NCBI RefSeq assembly: GCF_021730395.1
Contig: NC_069367.1
Location: forward strand, 70,355,501-70,419,500
Length of the DNA: 64,000 nucleotides
Direction: 5' to 3'
DNA from: Mercenaria mercenaria
Taxonomy: Eukaryota; Mollusca; Bivalvia; Venerida; Veneridae
How positions within the stretch are numbered: position 1 is the stretch's first letter; every line of letters begins with the position of its first letter. Both the position numbers and the translations under genes were made by a program. Of this stretch, positions 12,270 through 24,579 are shown in pieces. A model generated the notes under the pieces. It searched no databases, was not told the origin of the DNA, and saw nothing but the letters and a program-made list of their open reading frames with translations.

Positions 12270-13930
12270 TAATGATGGTTATAAGACAACCTAATAGGGT
12301 TAAAGGTACAAGACAGATATTTGAACTATAAAACACTAAATATTTGAAACTGACACTTCAGAATGTATAGCTACTGAGATCTTAATTATTTATATATTCC
12401 GTCAAGTACACAAACAGCCAGCATCAAAAACTAAATGAAAATATATGTATTCTATTTTTTCGATATAACATATACAACGGAGAACAAAAATTAATGATAT
12501 AAGGTAATTCATATTTAAATAAAGCATGGTCAGACTAATCTTTATCATTGAGATTGGAAAAGTAATTGATGAACCTACAAAAGAAAAAGAAGGAAGTTCC
12601 ATCAAAAACAAAACCAAAGAAAATACATGTATGAAAAGAAATGGATAAATTGCATGATGACATTGAAACCATTTGGATTTTTTTTTCAGAAATTTAATAC
12701 ACACAAGAACATTTAGGATATATAAAAAGACTAAAGTCGATGATGGCGTTGTCACGAATGAAATGGATAAAGCGATATTTATGTAACTTTTCTACTGTTG
12801 TAGAATTCTTAATTTAAGTATAGAAAACTTGGAAAACTATGTTTTAACTAGCTCTAAACTTCCCAGTAATGACCATAATGAAAGTTCAAAATAATCTACG
12901 GGTCTTGACAATATTGGTTCTTAGCTCTTAAAATTAAATGCTCCTTACATATGCTAAAGTATTTTGTGGATTATTGATCAGAGTATCTCACTGTCATTTT
13001 TCCAAGATGTATCGAAAAATGCCAAAGTTGAGCAAACTTGAAAAAATGTAAATATTTAAATACCCAATTTTGCCGAGGTATTTTTACATACTAATCGTGT
13101 GGTGTGTCATTTAAAAAAAACACACAAAAAAAACAACAAATGTTTCATGAAACTCAAAGAAGATTTTAAAAGACAGTTGTAGCAGACTTTTTGAACAATA
13201 TATATGTTTATTTCGTGATAAGATTAAGTAATGCAAACTATCAATGTTTCTAGCTAAAAAGTCATAAAACATATGATGTAAAATTCCCTTTACAAACTTT
13301 GTACATGTATGCACCGTTTACACATGTTTGAACTCATTTACATTGATGGGAAAATGCACATTTTGGTTATGGATGGGAAAATACACATTTTGGTTTGACC
13401 CGTATGACGTCAACTGGAAGATAATTTCGGAACCAGGAGAGCAAAGAAAGTGATATGTTATCCTTGTAAACAACAATAACATTAGCCTCTTTTCAAATAC
13501 AGGCTTTGCAAAATTGCAATGCAGACTACTAATGTATGATCGAATGAAAATGTGTCTGACCGACATTTTTATGATTTAAAAAAGGGTTATTCCAAATGTC
13601 CAAATAAAGTAGTATTGCATTAAACAGTTTAAAATTGGATGTTCAAGATTGATAGACAAAGCATTAAACATTTGCTACACTTTTGTCTAGGGAAATCATT
13701 CTTTACTAGTTTAAGAGTGTAAATGTCTGACATTCGGTCAGGGACCTCTCAATTAGTAACCAGACCTGCTTAAAATTCAAATTACATGTCAGACGATCTA
13801 GCACCTTTAGCGAAGCATTCATTGTATTAAAGAGCTTTATAGCGATGCATCGAATAAATAACACAGAGGAGGAGAAAGGTCGTGAGGTTCTATTGCTAAT
13901 GTAATCTAGTTCGCCTGCCATATCAACATA
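12270..13930. other. No recognisable gene
   Basis: No coding signal I can support. A 27-bp direct duplication (GGGAAAATGCACATTTTGG and a near copy) lies at about 13347-13395. Confidence 0.4.
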
Positions 13931-14236
13931 GTTTGATTTTACAACGTGTTAGTGTCAGGTGAATTTAGTATTAGACAGCTTAGGATGATACTCACGTGCG
14001 TCTTCTCCCTCGTCAGTATTCGTCTGCTCAATGAAGTAATCATAGCTCGATGGGTAGTACAGTGTTGAAGGTTGTGAGTTTTTATTTGAAGAATCTGAGA
14101 TTTTACCCGTCATTTGACGAAAGGGAACCTCGTTAAGTTTAAAGGAAAGTAAAAAAAAATTTTCAACAGTTGTTTTAAATTTTTGCCATTGATGCAGTAT
14201 TGGTGTTTTTTTTATAATACAGTAAACCATTGTTAA

Positions 14237-15747
14237 GGAGGTAGGTTACCTTGTTACAAGGGTAAATTCAAATTAGTTGAACCGCAGCATCTTTTTGTAT
14301 TTCGTGTAATATGAAGTTTTAACTGCTAAAATCTCAGTTTCGTTTGTCTCTGTCCCTTCAAGTTCAATTTTAATCCAGGTTTGAAGAACATGACCATCCA
14401 AAGGTATTTCATATTGAAAGAAGAAGGAAAATACGGATATTTAACACTTTTCGGTGTATTTTAGTTTCATTGATATCCGTAGAAGTCAACATAATCTATA
14501 ATTTTACTAGTATGCACGTTAGCTTTCTAAGATAAGCTTAAAATGTATATGTCGCGGGGCTCGTGTTTCCATGGTAACGCATTTTCTCTCAGATTTAAAC
14601 AACTATGTATAAAAATAGGGGTTTTCGACGGCTTCAGTGCCATTCTGTTAATGACCAACATGGAATATTTGGGTAATATTATTAGCAAAATACCAAGCAC
14701 TATACATGGTACCCTATTTTTCTTAAAGTTTAAAGTAACCATGGCAACGGAGATGTTTAAAATGGCTTACATCTTGCTTTTTGTCGTAATTTCTTATAAA
14801 ATAATATTGAATAAGATTATCTTTCTAGTTGATGTAGCTTTAAAACATATTATTTCTAACGTAAGTTATATTTTCGTGTTATCTGCATTTATTCAAACAA
14901 ATTTCTAAGCTTAGAATACTTACAGCAGTACCCCTCGTCTGGCATTTTTCATGGAAAAATCGTTCAGCATGCTACTATTATTCTCATGGATATTGTTGAA
15001 ATGAAAATAAAAAGCCGAAGCTGTGTTTCTTAAATAGACTAGTGTCAACGCTTTTGAATTTTACATTTAGATACATAGGTCACGGGCTTCGTTTCCATGG
15101 TAACATCAATTCAGTTCAAGAAACCACAATTTTCTACTGAAATGTGAACAGTTTTAGATCTTAGTTTTAGTATATAAATAACAAATTATCAACGGAACCT
15201 GTAAAATAGGTATTACAAATCAAACTGCTAGATTTTTTATTTGAAAATGGCCGTAACAAGTAACCTCTCACCCAACTATATTCCAAATAACATTGGTTAC
15301 CATCATCCATTTTCTTACATTCCGCATAACATTTCAATATAACTACATAAAAGAAGCAAAATATTGATTATTATTCAGAGCAAAAGACTCATAAAAAATA
15401 TTTCAGCAAATAATGGTTATTTGAAAATAGTTTGAATAAAGAAAATGCACAGAATTACGTACTTTCAAGATAAAAGCTGTTAATTTTGCGCGGTAACTGA
15501 CACGTAACGTCATGACGTCAATGACGTCATTTTAAGGCAACATTGTTTTGAAGCGTTTCTGCGGCAATTTATTCATTATTTCTGCATTATTAAACCATAA
15601 AGCGTCAGATCGAAGACAGGTCTATGATTTGTTTTCAGAAGAATGAATATACAAAGACATTTAGTTTGTCGTAAACGTCGTCGTAAATCGTCACGCTAGC
15701 TTCCGGTTGGACATGCGCACATACAAATATAAAGGTAACCTACCTCC
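14237..15747. mobile_element. TTAA-flanked DNA transposon, non-autonomous
   Basis: Inverted ends GGAGGTAGGTTACCTT (14237-14252) and AAGGTAACCTACCTCC (15732-15747), each flanked by TTAA (14233-14236 and 15748-15751). A TTAA target fits piggyBac-type or Kolobok-type elements; the ends alone do not decide. Inside are repeated CCATGGTAAC motifs (near 14569, 14738 inverted as TAACCATGGCAAC, and 15096). No transposase is recognised; a 121-codon open frame at 14543-14908 has no family resemblance. The right border is 46 bp from the stop codon of lectin gene 2. Confidence 0.75.
15513..15529. promoter_or_regulatory. Pair of palindromic CRE-like sites
   Basis: Two perfect TGACGTCA octamers at 15513-15520 and 15522-15529, one base apart, inside the TTAA-flanked element. 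This is the consensus bound by CREB/ATF-type bZIP factors. Whether they act on the neighbouring lectin gene is unknown. Confidence 0.4.
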
Positions 15748-15793
15748 TTAAGCTTGACATACAAACATTGTGTACAGTAAATTGAAGTTTAAC

Positions 15794-18700
15794 TCACTCA
15801 TCTGACTTCTCACAGATGTAGTGCACGTTGATATGGCACGAGTAATCATTCCATTGCCACGTCTTATGTCCATTGTCTCGTATAACGGCGCAATTCTCGT
15901 CAGAGTGGTAATTATTTGGTTGCCCCGGTTCCCAGCCTGAAAAGGCAGCCGATGTTAAAGGTGTGTGACTGTTCATCCAACTTCAAGTTCCTTCCTCGCG
16001 TATATCTGATAGAGCTATCCAGAACACAGCTGAAATAACAATGCTCCAATGAATTTAAGCTGTGTACCTTTATAACCTTTATATAGGAAACATTAACATT
16101 TAAGATTCTTCAAAAACAATACTTTGAAGAAAGTAAATTATATTGATTTAACTTAACTCAACTAACTCAGCTCAACTTTATTGTCAATCGGCATCTATGT
16201 AGATACAATGCCAATGACCATTTAAATATGATACAAAAGTGAAATATGGCAGAGACAATATTATTATATCAAACATTTCACCATTCTAACATTACCTTAA
16301 ACAGCATATAACACATTACACATGTGTAACTACATAATACAAACATAAATATTCATAATGATACGCTATAATTCATAAAAACGACAGCTAACTGATTATT
16401 AAGAGCATTTATTTTGTATTATGTACTAAGCAATTTTGTATTGTCTAACTCTTCTTTTTAACTAACAGTGTAATTTAATTAGCCAACAGTAGACCATGAA
16501 ATACTAAACAAAAATTTTTTTTTCGTATAAACATAAACTTGAACATAGAAACTTAAACAACATATTAAAGATACATATCAAAGTCTAGTTTATAATAAAG
16601 TCACGAGAGGAAATGGAATTTTCAGAAGGAGGAGTTAAGAAGGAATAAATTGTATGGTATTACTCTTCAGCAATTTTGCTTCTGCTTTTAAATAATTATT
16701 TTCAATTTCGTCGTTGATTTCAACAAGCTGGCTATCCAGTTCACGACACGCTTGCTGTAAAAATGAAAAAAAAGTTCTTTAGTACAATGTTTATTAGAAC
16801 AGTCTTTTATGGTTATATTGAAGAGCACATAACGTCAGATATTTCAGTGATCGTGTAAAATATAAAAAAACCCTAAACAACCATATACGCGTGTTCTCTT
16901 CAATTTTGCAAAAAGCAAAGCAACAATAAAGATCTGACAAAACAGGCCTGAGGACAAATACCAAAGCAGCTCAATCATAATTCCTACAACGGAATCGTCC
17001 TCCTGTTCTATCGAACACAATCAAAGAGGAAAGCGTTGCATCCAACTGTAAAAGTTCTAAACTTCAAACATACGTTTTGTCTAAATAGATGGGTCAAATC
17101 TTATTTTAGTAAAACTGTTCATAATCGCACCGAAAGGAATTTGAAAATTTGAATGTCCCAGCATGTTACGAAGTTTGTAAGTGGCACCACAATAACAGTC
17201 AGTTTTTGTTTTTTGCTGACGGCGATTGTAACATTTTGTTAAAGACATTTCGCACTGAAACTTATTGGGATAAATAGTATCAAATATTTGAGCTAACAGA
17301 AGACACACATGATACATGTAGCCTTATGCTCATGCAATAATAACTTATGTCTGCATATCTGAGGAAAAGATTAACACGTGTATAAAGTCTTCTTCAAAAC
17401 ACGTAAAGGTAGAGGGTACACTACTTTTTTGTAAAAACAATAAGAATCAAATGATTTTCCATTTTAATAGGACCTGCTTTCATCTGTAATGATAGGTTGA
17501 CTGAAATACACATAAAGCTGTTTTAAAGATACATTTTAAAGGGACAAACCCGCACATTTTAGGCGGAAAATAATTTCTCTCAAAAGTCCATAGAAAGTGA
17601 GCACTCTGAAAGTGATGGGAGGTGCAAACTTATTCTCATAAGACGTTTGCAAGATATTCTTATAAATTACCAAAAATATTGTAGTAAACCGTTGAAATAA
17701 TGCAGAAAATTTGCACTTGTCTTGCATTTTTACCAATATCTAACTTTTTACACCCACTTTATCATTTTTTTCAGTGTCATATATACATTTTATGCCAAAC
17801 TTGAACATGTTGAAAAATTTCACCCAAACAAACATTTCTTATATAAATGCAAACTGAACAAGCACAAACCACATATTGCAAATTTCCTATCAGAAATAAA
17901 ACAACGAAAACAAACTGAAAGTGTCATAGCACAAACTAAGAATAAACTAGCTACGCATAATGCTAAATGGAGAGATATAAATATTTAACAGAGAACCCCT
18001 ACATAAATACCCGTTTCGAAACACATTAACAACGCTCAGACTAGGAATTCACATAAACGCTAACACTCTTCTACTCTCCTTTCCTAATTCTAGTACTGCT
18101 TTTCTTCTTTATTCTGTAAGCAATACCGATTTCAATATTGTTCTATCATATCATAAGGTTGGTAACCTCGTTTTGTACAACAGTGTAAACTGCGTAGAAT
18201 ATTGAACTTTCTGTATTGCATTGTATATATGAAATTTAAATAAAAAAAAAAAATAAATGTACAAAAAAAAAGAAGAAAAATTTCACCCAAACCGTGGGCG
18301 AGTAGCTTTAAAGATGCTATTTGTATACACAGCCATTACAAAGATACACTATCACACAAAAAGTCGTAAGGTTTTACATAGTTCGAGCTCCTATCACCGA
18401 ACATATTATACATGTAAATGTAGGTAAATATCCCCGTCTGGAGAAGCTCTAGAGGCTAGGATAGGTCATAAATTGATGTACAAGTTTCTACACGCTGGGT
18501 ACAATATATAGATGTGTAGGTACAGGCATCCACGTTTCATTATAACTCTCTAAGAATCAACATAAATCGCTCATTAACATTTTGACCGACGGAAAGACGT
18601 TAAAACTTTGCGGATAAATAGGATTTTAATTTTAGTAAATAAATAAAACGCTCCTGGTACTTATGCTCTTTCGTAGAGGCACCGTTCTGATGAAATTTTG

Positions 18701-19901
18701 TTTGATAAGTTATATAATTTGCTATTATTACTAAATACTACATAATTATTTTATATTAACTTGACGTCATGATTATCGGGTCAGAAATTATAGTTTTGAC
18801 CTTTTATTGAAAGGGCACAGTTTCCTATATAAACATTCTGTTATCTCAAATCGTTATTTTTGGAAACAAAAAATCGGTCTTATATACATCCCATATTGGT
18901 ATAATATTGCATTTCAAATAATTCGAATTAAAGTTGAAAGTTAAACCGAATTCATCTGATTAAAAAATATAATGCTTAAGATATTCTGCCAGGATATATT
19001 ATCTAAACCTTATATAATGTAACTTTGCATTTCAACACACATAATGAAAAACAAACATATATGAACTGTTTATCCAGATCAAATAAATAAGTTTCCTTCG
19101 AATTTTGGACTGCTGTTATGGTAATCAAGGCCTTAACCTTAAGCCTACCGGCGACCAGTGTTTTTTAACTATATATAAGACATCATACGAATCGTAATCG
19201 TATACAGCAGGAGCACTTGCTCACGTTCAATTATACAACGGGACGTAAAACCTATTCGCCGTGTCAAAATCAATTAAAACACGCAATGCCGTCGTTCAGG
19301 TTGCTTGGACCTCATCGCTGTGGATTCAGAAAGTAGATTGTTTCATGTCTATAAACCATCCAGATGGCTTAAAGAAGGTCAATGGTCCTACCAAGGTACA
19401 TGAGAATGCCTATAATAATGCCCAAAGTCCTACTCACCCGAGGTCTTCCGTTAAACTCGACAAAAGCAAAAGCAAAACAAAAGCTTCTGCTAAACATGAA
19501 TATTATTTCTTATTTCAAATACATACCATTGCGCCAAGCCAGGACTCGGTATCATGGCTGAAGTGATAACAGAAAGCACCATGTGTCACAAAACCAGTTG
19601 GACAACCTAGAGCTATGTAAAATATTTCTGTTAACTTCCGTTTCTTTTCAAAATCATTTTCGTTAACTTAACAGTTTGAGAAAATATACGGAAGTTAACT
19701 GATGCTTTGAAATAAAATGCTGTGAAATAAACTGACACCGATAATATCTAAAACTGAAATTCTATTTTACAAACTGGAATATACCGGTACTTCAGTTAAA
19801 ATGCAATATATTACAAAGTTCATATTTTAATAGAAATACCTACCGGTACCAGTTCCAATTGAAATAGTTACAAGTAGAAACAAAAGTTTTACATAATCCA
19901 T
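15794..19901 (-). CDS. C-type lectin 2 (four exons, in-frame TGA in last exon)
   Basis: Secreted single-domain C-type lectin. Exons (minus): 19901..19844 (signal peptide, MDYVKLLFLLVTISIGTGTG), 19606..19527 (GCPTGFVTHGAFCYHF, two hairpin Cys), 16754..16664 (QACRELDSQLVEINDEIENN) and 16029..15794. Phases 1, 0 and 1 all join cleanly, with GT/AG at each junction. The last exon reads VFWIALSDIREEGT, then TGA (15985-15983), then SWMNSHTPLTSAAFSGW, GQPNN, ENCAVI, WNDYSC and HYICEKSDE. Six Cys make a long-form domain. The Ca2+-site motifs are QPN (between mannose-type EPN and galactose-type QPD) and WND. The TGA stands where Trp or Phe is usual (GTWKWMN), so the gene is a recent pseudogene, a null allele or a sequence error. 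The stop lies at 15796-15794; a GTGAGT donor overlaps it, so a further exon is possible. Confidence 0.85.
16040..16660. other. Lectin 2 intron 3
   Basis: AT-rich intron text without recognised elements; the splice donor is at 16663 and the acceptor ends at 16030 (minus strand). Confidence 0.7.
16755..19526. other. Lectin 2 intron 2
   Basis: A 2.8-kb intron. The part from about 18395 is the duplicate of the left end of the window. A poly-A-rich patch at 18238-18280 follows GTATATATGAAATTT, which may be the tail of an old retroposon. A frame at 17722-17988 has no family resemblance. Confidence 0.6.
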
Positions 19902-20229
19902 GGTTGAACTTTTACAGAATAAAGCTTTAAACAAAGCCATACCTTATCAGCAATGTTATGAATATGTATGTATTCGTCACAATTAGGCCAAAAGTAAATG
20001 ATGTGCATTTTATAAGTTAGGTTGAACTAAATTGTTTTGTTATTAAAGTTACAATAGTATTTTAAGGATTCCAAGTATCAGAACGATTAAGGTTCGGTTC
20101 AAAAGTAATCAATTAAGAGGGCAGTTGGTGCTTTGAATGTCTCTATTCTTTGGATAAGATTCAGCTTGTGGATCTTTTGCTAGTCACATTGTTTGTAAGG
20201 TATCTTGTATAAGTTTTGTGCGTATCTGA

Positions 20230-22060
20230 GAATTAATTCATATCCGTTCAATTTTTAAATTTAAGATCAATGTTTCTACACCAAATCATTCTGAATTTTT
20301 CGTATTCAGTGAAAACACTTTAAAGGCCATGTCTCCAGTGTAACACAAAACTTTCAAACTTTTAAAACAAACAGAGCAGAGCCTCGTAACGTAACCACCA
20401 AAACAGTTGTCCTCGAGTCGAATGTTCCGGGCATAATGCACTTACAACCAGTGAAAAAATATCATATTCTTACACTAGAAATACTCGATTTCTTTACAAA
20501 AGCCACGAAGGAGGATTACATGGTAATACAGTTAAATAAAATCAAACAAAACTGCCTGTCTACGTTCAGTGGGGAATATTAAAATGTTCATTTAAGATTT
20601 GGACAGTTTTCTTGTGCAATGTTTGTGTAAATGGAGGATAGCGTTGTGTGAAGACGACCACTCTTTAACGAACTCTGCGTTGGCATGCATTGTAAAATAT
20701 ATTAATCCCTGTCTGAAAAACAAACACGGCAGCAGAGGTATGTCAAATAAATAAAATTTAAATACATTCTTTTTTTGTCATTTGAATTATTACGAAGTAA
20801 ATCCATGTGACAGAATACGACACTGACTTAGATATTGGTGTTTAAGCGATCAAATCGATAATGAAAATATGAGGTGCACTAATTGTCACCAAAGTATAAC
20901 ATTATTTATGTCTACAGGATAATATAAATGTCTTTTTTCTCAAATAAAATACATGTTTCTTGAATGTTGCATAATGTACCTAGCCGACGAAAGTGAGTAC
21001 AAAATTAAACGGTAAATTGTCCGTTGCTTAGTCTGTTCTCTCAACAAAATGATCGCTGACATGTTTTTCTCATAACAAACATATATCACGACGAACATAT
21101 TTTTTTAAAGAACTGACATGGTGTTAACAGCTTAAATAATTCTGAAATTAAACTATCTGTTTCAGACAAGATGTTTTTCAAAGTGTACTGTACATTTATG
21201 CCTCCCCACACCGCCCCACACACAAACACACACATGGCCGTCATTTTTCCAGGGATAGGGAAAGTCACGTTCCAAAAACGCAGCCTGCACACGACCTACA
21301 AACACACACATAGACAAAGCAAACAAATGAAGACAAATAAAGGAGCATCGTCGGATACTGCCTTGGAACAAGCAGTGGCAAAACATTGCAGGATATTAAA
21401 CAAGTGAAGACTTAATCATACATACGTCGCCAACATTAAATCGCCTCTATTGGATGTAGTAGTACAGAATACTGACTAAAGGTTATGATTTTTGATAGTG
21501 CACATTCAATGCGTACGTATACGCAATGCGGGAGAATTAATGCCGACTTACATACGACAGTAATTTGGCACGGTAAGGGTTAAACATTTTGCGTTACATA
21601 TCCTAGAATTTTATGTTCAAATATTTATTAGAAGTACGAGTTATAATAACTGAAGCATTCTAATTTCCCAGTAGTATTGATTAACAGATCTTGAAAGTTC
21701 AGACATTGTGAGCAGTCAACTACTGCACAGTGTTAAGATTACTCAAGAAAATCTGCATTGCATTACCAGACTGATATACGGTGGAAAATCACAAAAGGCT
21801 TTCCTATAAATTTAATAAATATGACAGAATAACTGTTTTAATTCTGGTAGGAGGTACCAGCAGGTATGTTACTCCAGTCATAGTTGATGGTATTCACAGA
21901 AGTATGCTGGATTGTATGAAACCTGACCAAACCAGACTATCTATCTTCTTATATTAGACATTTGCGAAGCCGAGTGTGAACAACTTGGACAATCGATTTT
22001 TCAAATGGGCCATCTCAACATAATTTATGTTATGTGGTATTGGAAAAATATGTGTATAAA
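20230..22060. other. No recognisable gene; F1-related fragment
   Basis: Only a short F1-like stretch at about 21190-21330 (minus orientation, GGAACGTGACTTTCCCTATC) can be named. The rest shows no supported coding region. Confidence 0.4.
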
Positions 22061-22067
22061 GGTGTTA

Positions 22068-23339
22068 AAGTCTGGCTTATTATACCACTATACGTAGGTG
22101 ATAGATTTGGCTTTGTCTGTTTGTCCGTTCGTCTTTCCTTCGGAGAGAATTTGTGCTATACATGTCGTATTGAACGACCGTCAAGAAATTGTAAAGGAAT
22201 GTTATTCAACATAGTTGCGCACTCGTGTTTTAGCACATCTGAGCACAAAGCGCTCAAGTGAGCTGCTGTGGTAGAAATGTGTCCGTCGTCCTTCATCGTC
22301 CACCATTCACAAAGTTATCGTTAACACTCAAGAGGTTACAAGTTTAGTCCAATCTGTATGAAACTTAGTCAGAATATTTGTGTTAAGAAAATCTCTGACT
22401 AGGTGACTAAGTCAGAGCATAGAAAAACTTTGATAACACTCTATATCGTCTATATTAGCCTTGGTCAGAATGTCTATTATTATAAAATTTACATCAAGTT
22501 TTAAACCGAATTATCTAGGACAAACATTAATTTCACTAGGTGAAGTTAAGAAAAAACATTGTTGACACATTAGATTCATATCGATCTTTATGAAACCTAG
22601 TTAGTATGTTTGACTTAATAAAATCTAAATCTAGTTTGAAACTGGATATTATCTGGGAATAAAACACGAGTTTGTATCATAGAAAAATAAACATGGTTAA
22701 CACTCTGGAGGCAATAGTTTCTACTGGATTGTATGAAACCTGACCAAAGGGTTGCCTTTATCAAATGAGGGTTAAATGTCATGCATCGTCAAAAACTATG
22801 TCACTAGGTCAAACAATTAGAAAGCCTTGTTAACACTTTAGAGACATAATTGTTAACCTGGTCTGTATGAAACATAGTCCTACTGTTTATCTTTAACAAG
22901 TCAATGTAAAGCTTGAAACTTTGTCATCTGGCTTAAGGCAGTACGTGTTAGCATAGAAAAACATTTGTTATATTCTCCACATGAAACTGAATCAGAACAT
23001 TTCTCTGTATAAAATGTAAAATTTAAAATAGGGTTATCTAGGATATAAACTAGGGTACTAGGTCAAATTATAGAAAAACATTCTAAGCAGTCTTTAGACC
23101 TATTATCTACCTAATGCACATGAAAATTCGTCAGAAAGTTGGTCTTTACATAAAATCTCGGTAATGACAAAAAAAAAAAACTCGATTGCCTAGGTCAATA
23201 TCTAGGATACACAACTTCTACTTTGATGAACAGTTTACAAAAGTGTAATGACGGTAGGTATAACACAAATATTCTCTGACGGACAGACAAAGCTAAAGTT
23301 ATACCCTACCACTAAGTGATGGCATAATAAGCCAGACCT
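22068..23339. mobile_element. Terminal-inverted-repeat element with internal degenerate array
   Basis: About 60-bp inverted ends: left GTCTGGCTTATTATACCA...GGCTTTGTCTGT...GTCCGT, right the complement of GTCTGGCTTATTATGCCA...AGCTTTGTCTGTCCGTC. Between them is a decayed tandem array in which TATGAAAC(C/T) TAGTCAGAAT-like cores recur roughly every 114-143 bp (22358, 22590, 22733, 22867, 22981, 23120). No transposase. A tandem core bounded by long inverted ends sets it apart from the hairpin-ended arrays. Confidence 0.7.
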
Positions 23340-23689
23340 TATCATCATTATGATCGTGTTTTTGTTCCGTACATAATATGATAAAAGTATGTTGAAATGG
23401 TCCCTATGAAATATCGATCGTCCTAGATGTCCACTTCGTCAGTTCGCAAATGTCTATTAGCACAATTTCACTAATTAAAAAATAAAATCGCAATAAATCT
23501 TTAAAATGCAGATATTTACCTTTAAAGGTTTTAAAGATTATCAGACGTTTTCAAACTTCATACCTTACCTCTTCGTGAATTTTATAATATATATTAATAT
23601 TACGACTGATAGACATTTTAAGTATGTTCTCTTATATCGAAGAGAATGTTGTACTGGCATGCAATATGTTTTGTGAAAAATGCCCCTAG

Positions 23690-24240
23690 GGACGCTTGTA
23701 ACTCTTGTTTCAAGTGGGGGCACTCAGTCCCTTAAACGACCGCTAGAGCTAAAAATAAAATCTATATGAAGATCCCCTGGAAGCATAGATTGCAACTAAG
23801 CAAAATAATAGAAGACTGGGTTTGATTGAGCCTGTTCATGAAAGGTAAATGAATGGGAAATACCTCTCACGCCCTCTAGCACCGGCTTAAGCGAAACTCT
23901 ATAACAGTGATATTGAATGAACTCTATGATCCTAAAGGACCAGAAAACAAAACAGACACGTAAAACAGCTTCATCTCATAAGCCCCTTGATAGATTTTCA
24001 TCAAACTTGGCTCCGTTTAGGGACCGCTTGGCCTAATAATAGAAATATGTTTAAACAACCTTTCTCATGAACATGCTTGATGGAACTTCATCAAACAAAG
24101 TCTGTAAGACAACTGTAAAGTCCACTCCCGAATTTGTTCAAATGTTGATATTTGGTCCAGTTTAGGGGCCGCTAGAGCTCAATATAGAAATACTTCATCT
24201 ACCGCTACCCGCTTGATGGATCTTCATCAAACTTAAGTGC
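23690..24240 (+). repeat. Dispersed repeat with F2 copy
   Basis: Contains the F2 blocks (TTCATGAAAGGTAAATG, CCCTCTAGCACCGGCTTAAGC, AAAGGACCAGAAAA at 23820-23950), followed by units of GGGGCCGCTAGAGCT / TTCATCAAACTT character, spaced about 140 bp. Confidence 0.6.
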
Positions 24241-24249
24241 TGTGTGGCG

Positions 24250-24470
24250 GCCGTAAAAAGTCGCCCCGACTTCATCTCAGTGTTGTTATATTTTCTGGTC
24301 CTTCGGGATCATTGATTTCAACTCATTTAGATTTGAAGATTGAATACTGCTTAAGCCGGTGCTAGGGGGCGTGGGCAGTGTTGCATTTTCCATTACTGCT
24401 CATGAACAGACTCAATCAAACCGAGTCTGCAATTTTCACTGTTTGCCTTGTTCTCGGTGCTTCCGAGGGA
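24250..24470 (-). repeat. Dispersed repeat family F2, inverted copy
   Basis: Complement of the F2 blocks: TTTTCTGGTCCTTCGGGATC, GCTTAAGCCGGTGCTAGGGG and CATTACTGCTCATGAACAGA. It lies head-to-head with the 23755-23960 copy. Confidence 0.7.
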
Positions 24471-24579
24471 TCTACTTTCCAGATTTTAGTCTGCAGCATT
24501 ATTGTATCGTCCTCTCCTAATTTTTTGTCCCCGCATTTTTCGAAGGAAAAAAGTGATACGTGAAAATGAGTTGCGTCCT

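Noticed and set aside
13955-14230. Minus-strand frame as a fifth exon of lectin 2
   Set aside because: It has an acceptor (ATCTCAG) and a strong GTGAGT donor and a plausible reading (STLYYPSSYDYFIEQ), but joining it to the donor at the lectin stop leaves the wrong phase and meets a stop at once.
14543-14908. 121-codon frame as the transposase of the TTAA element
   Set aside because: No catalytic motif of piggyBac or Kolobok transposases is visible and the frame is too short.
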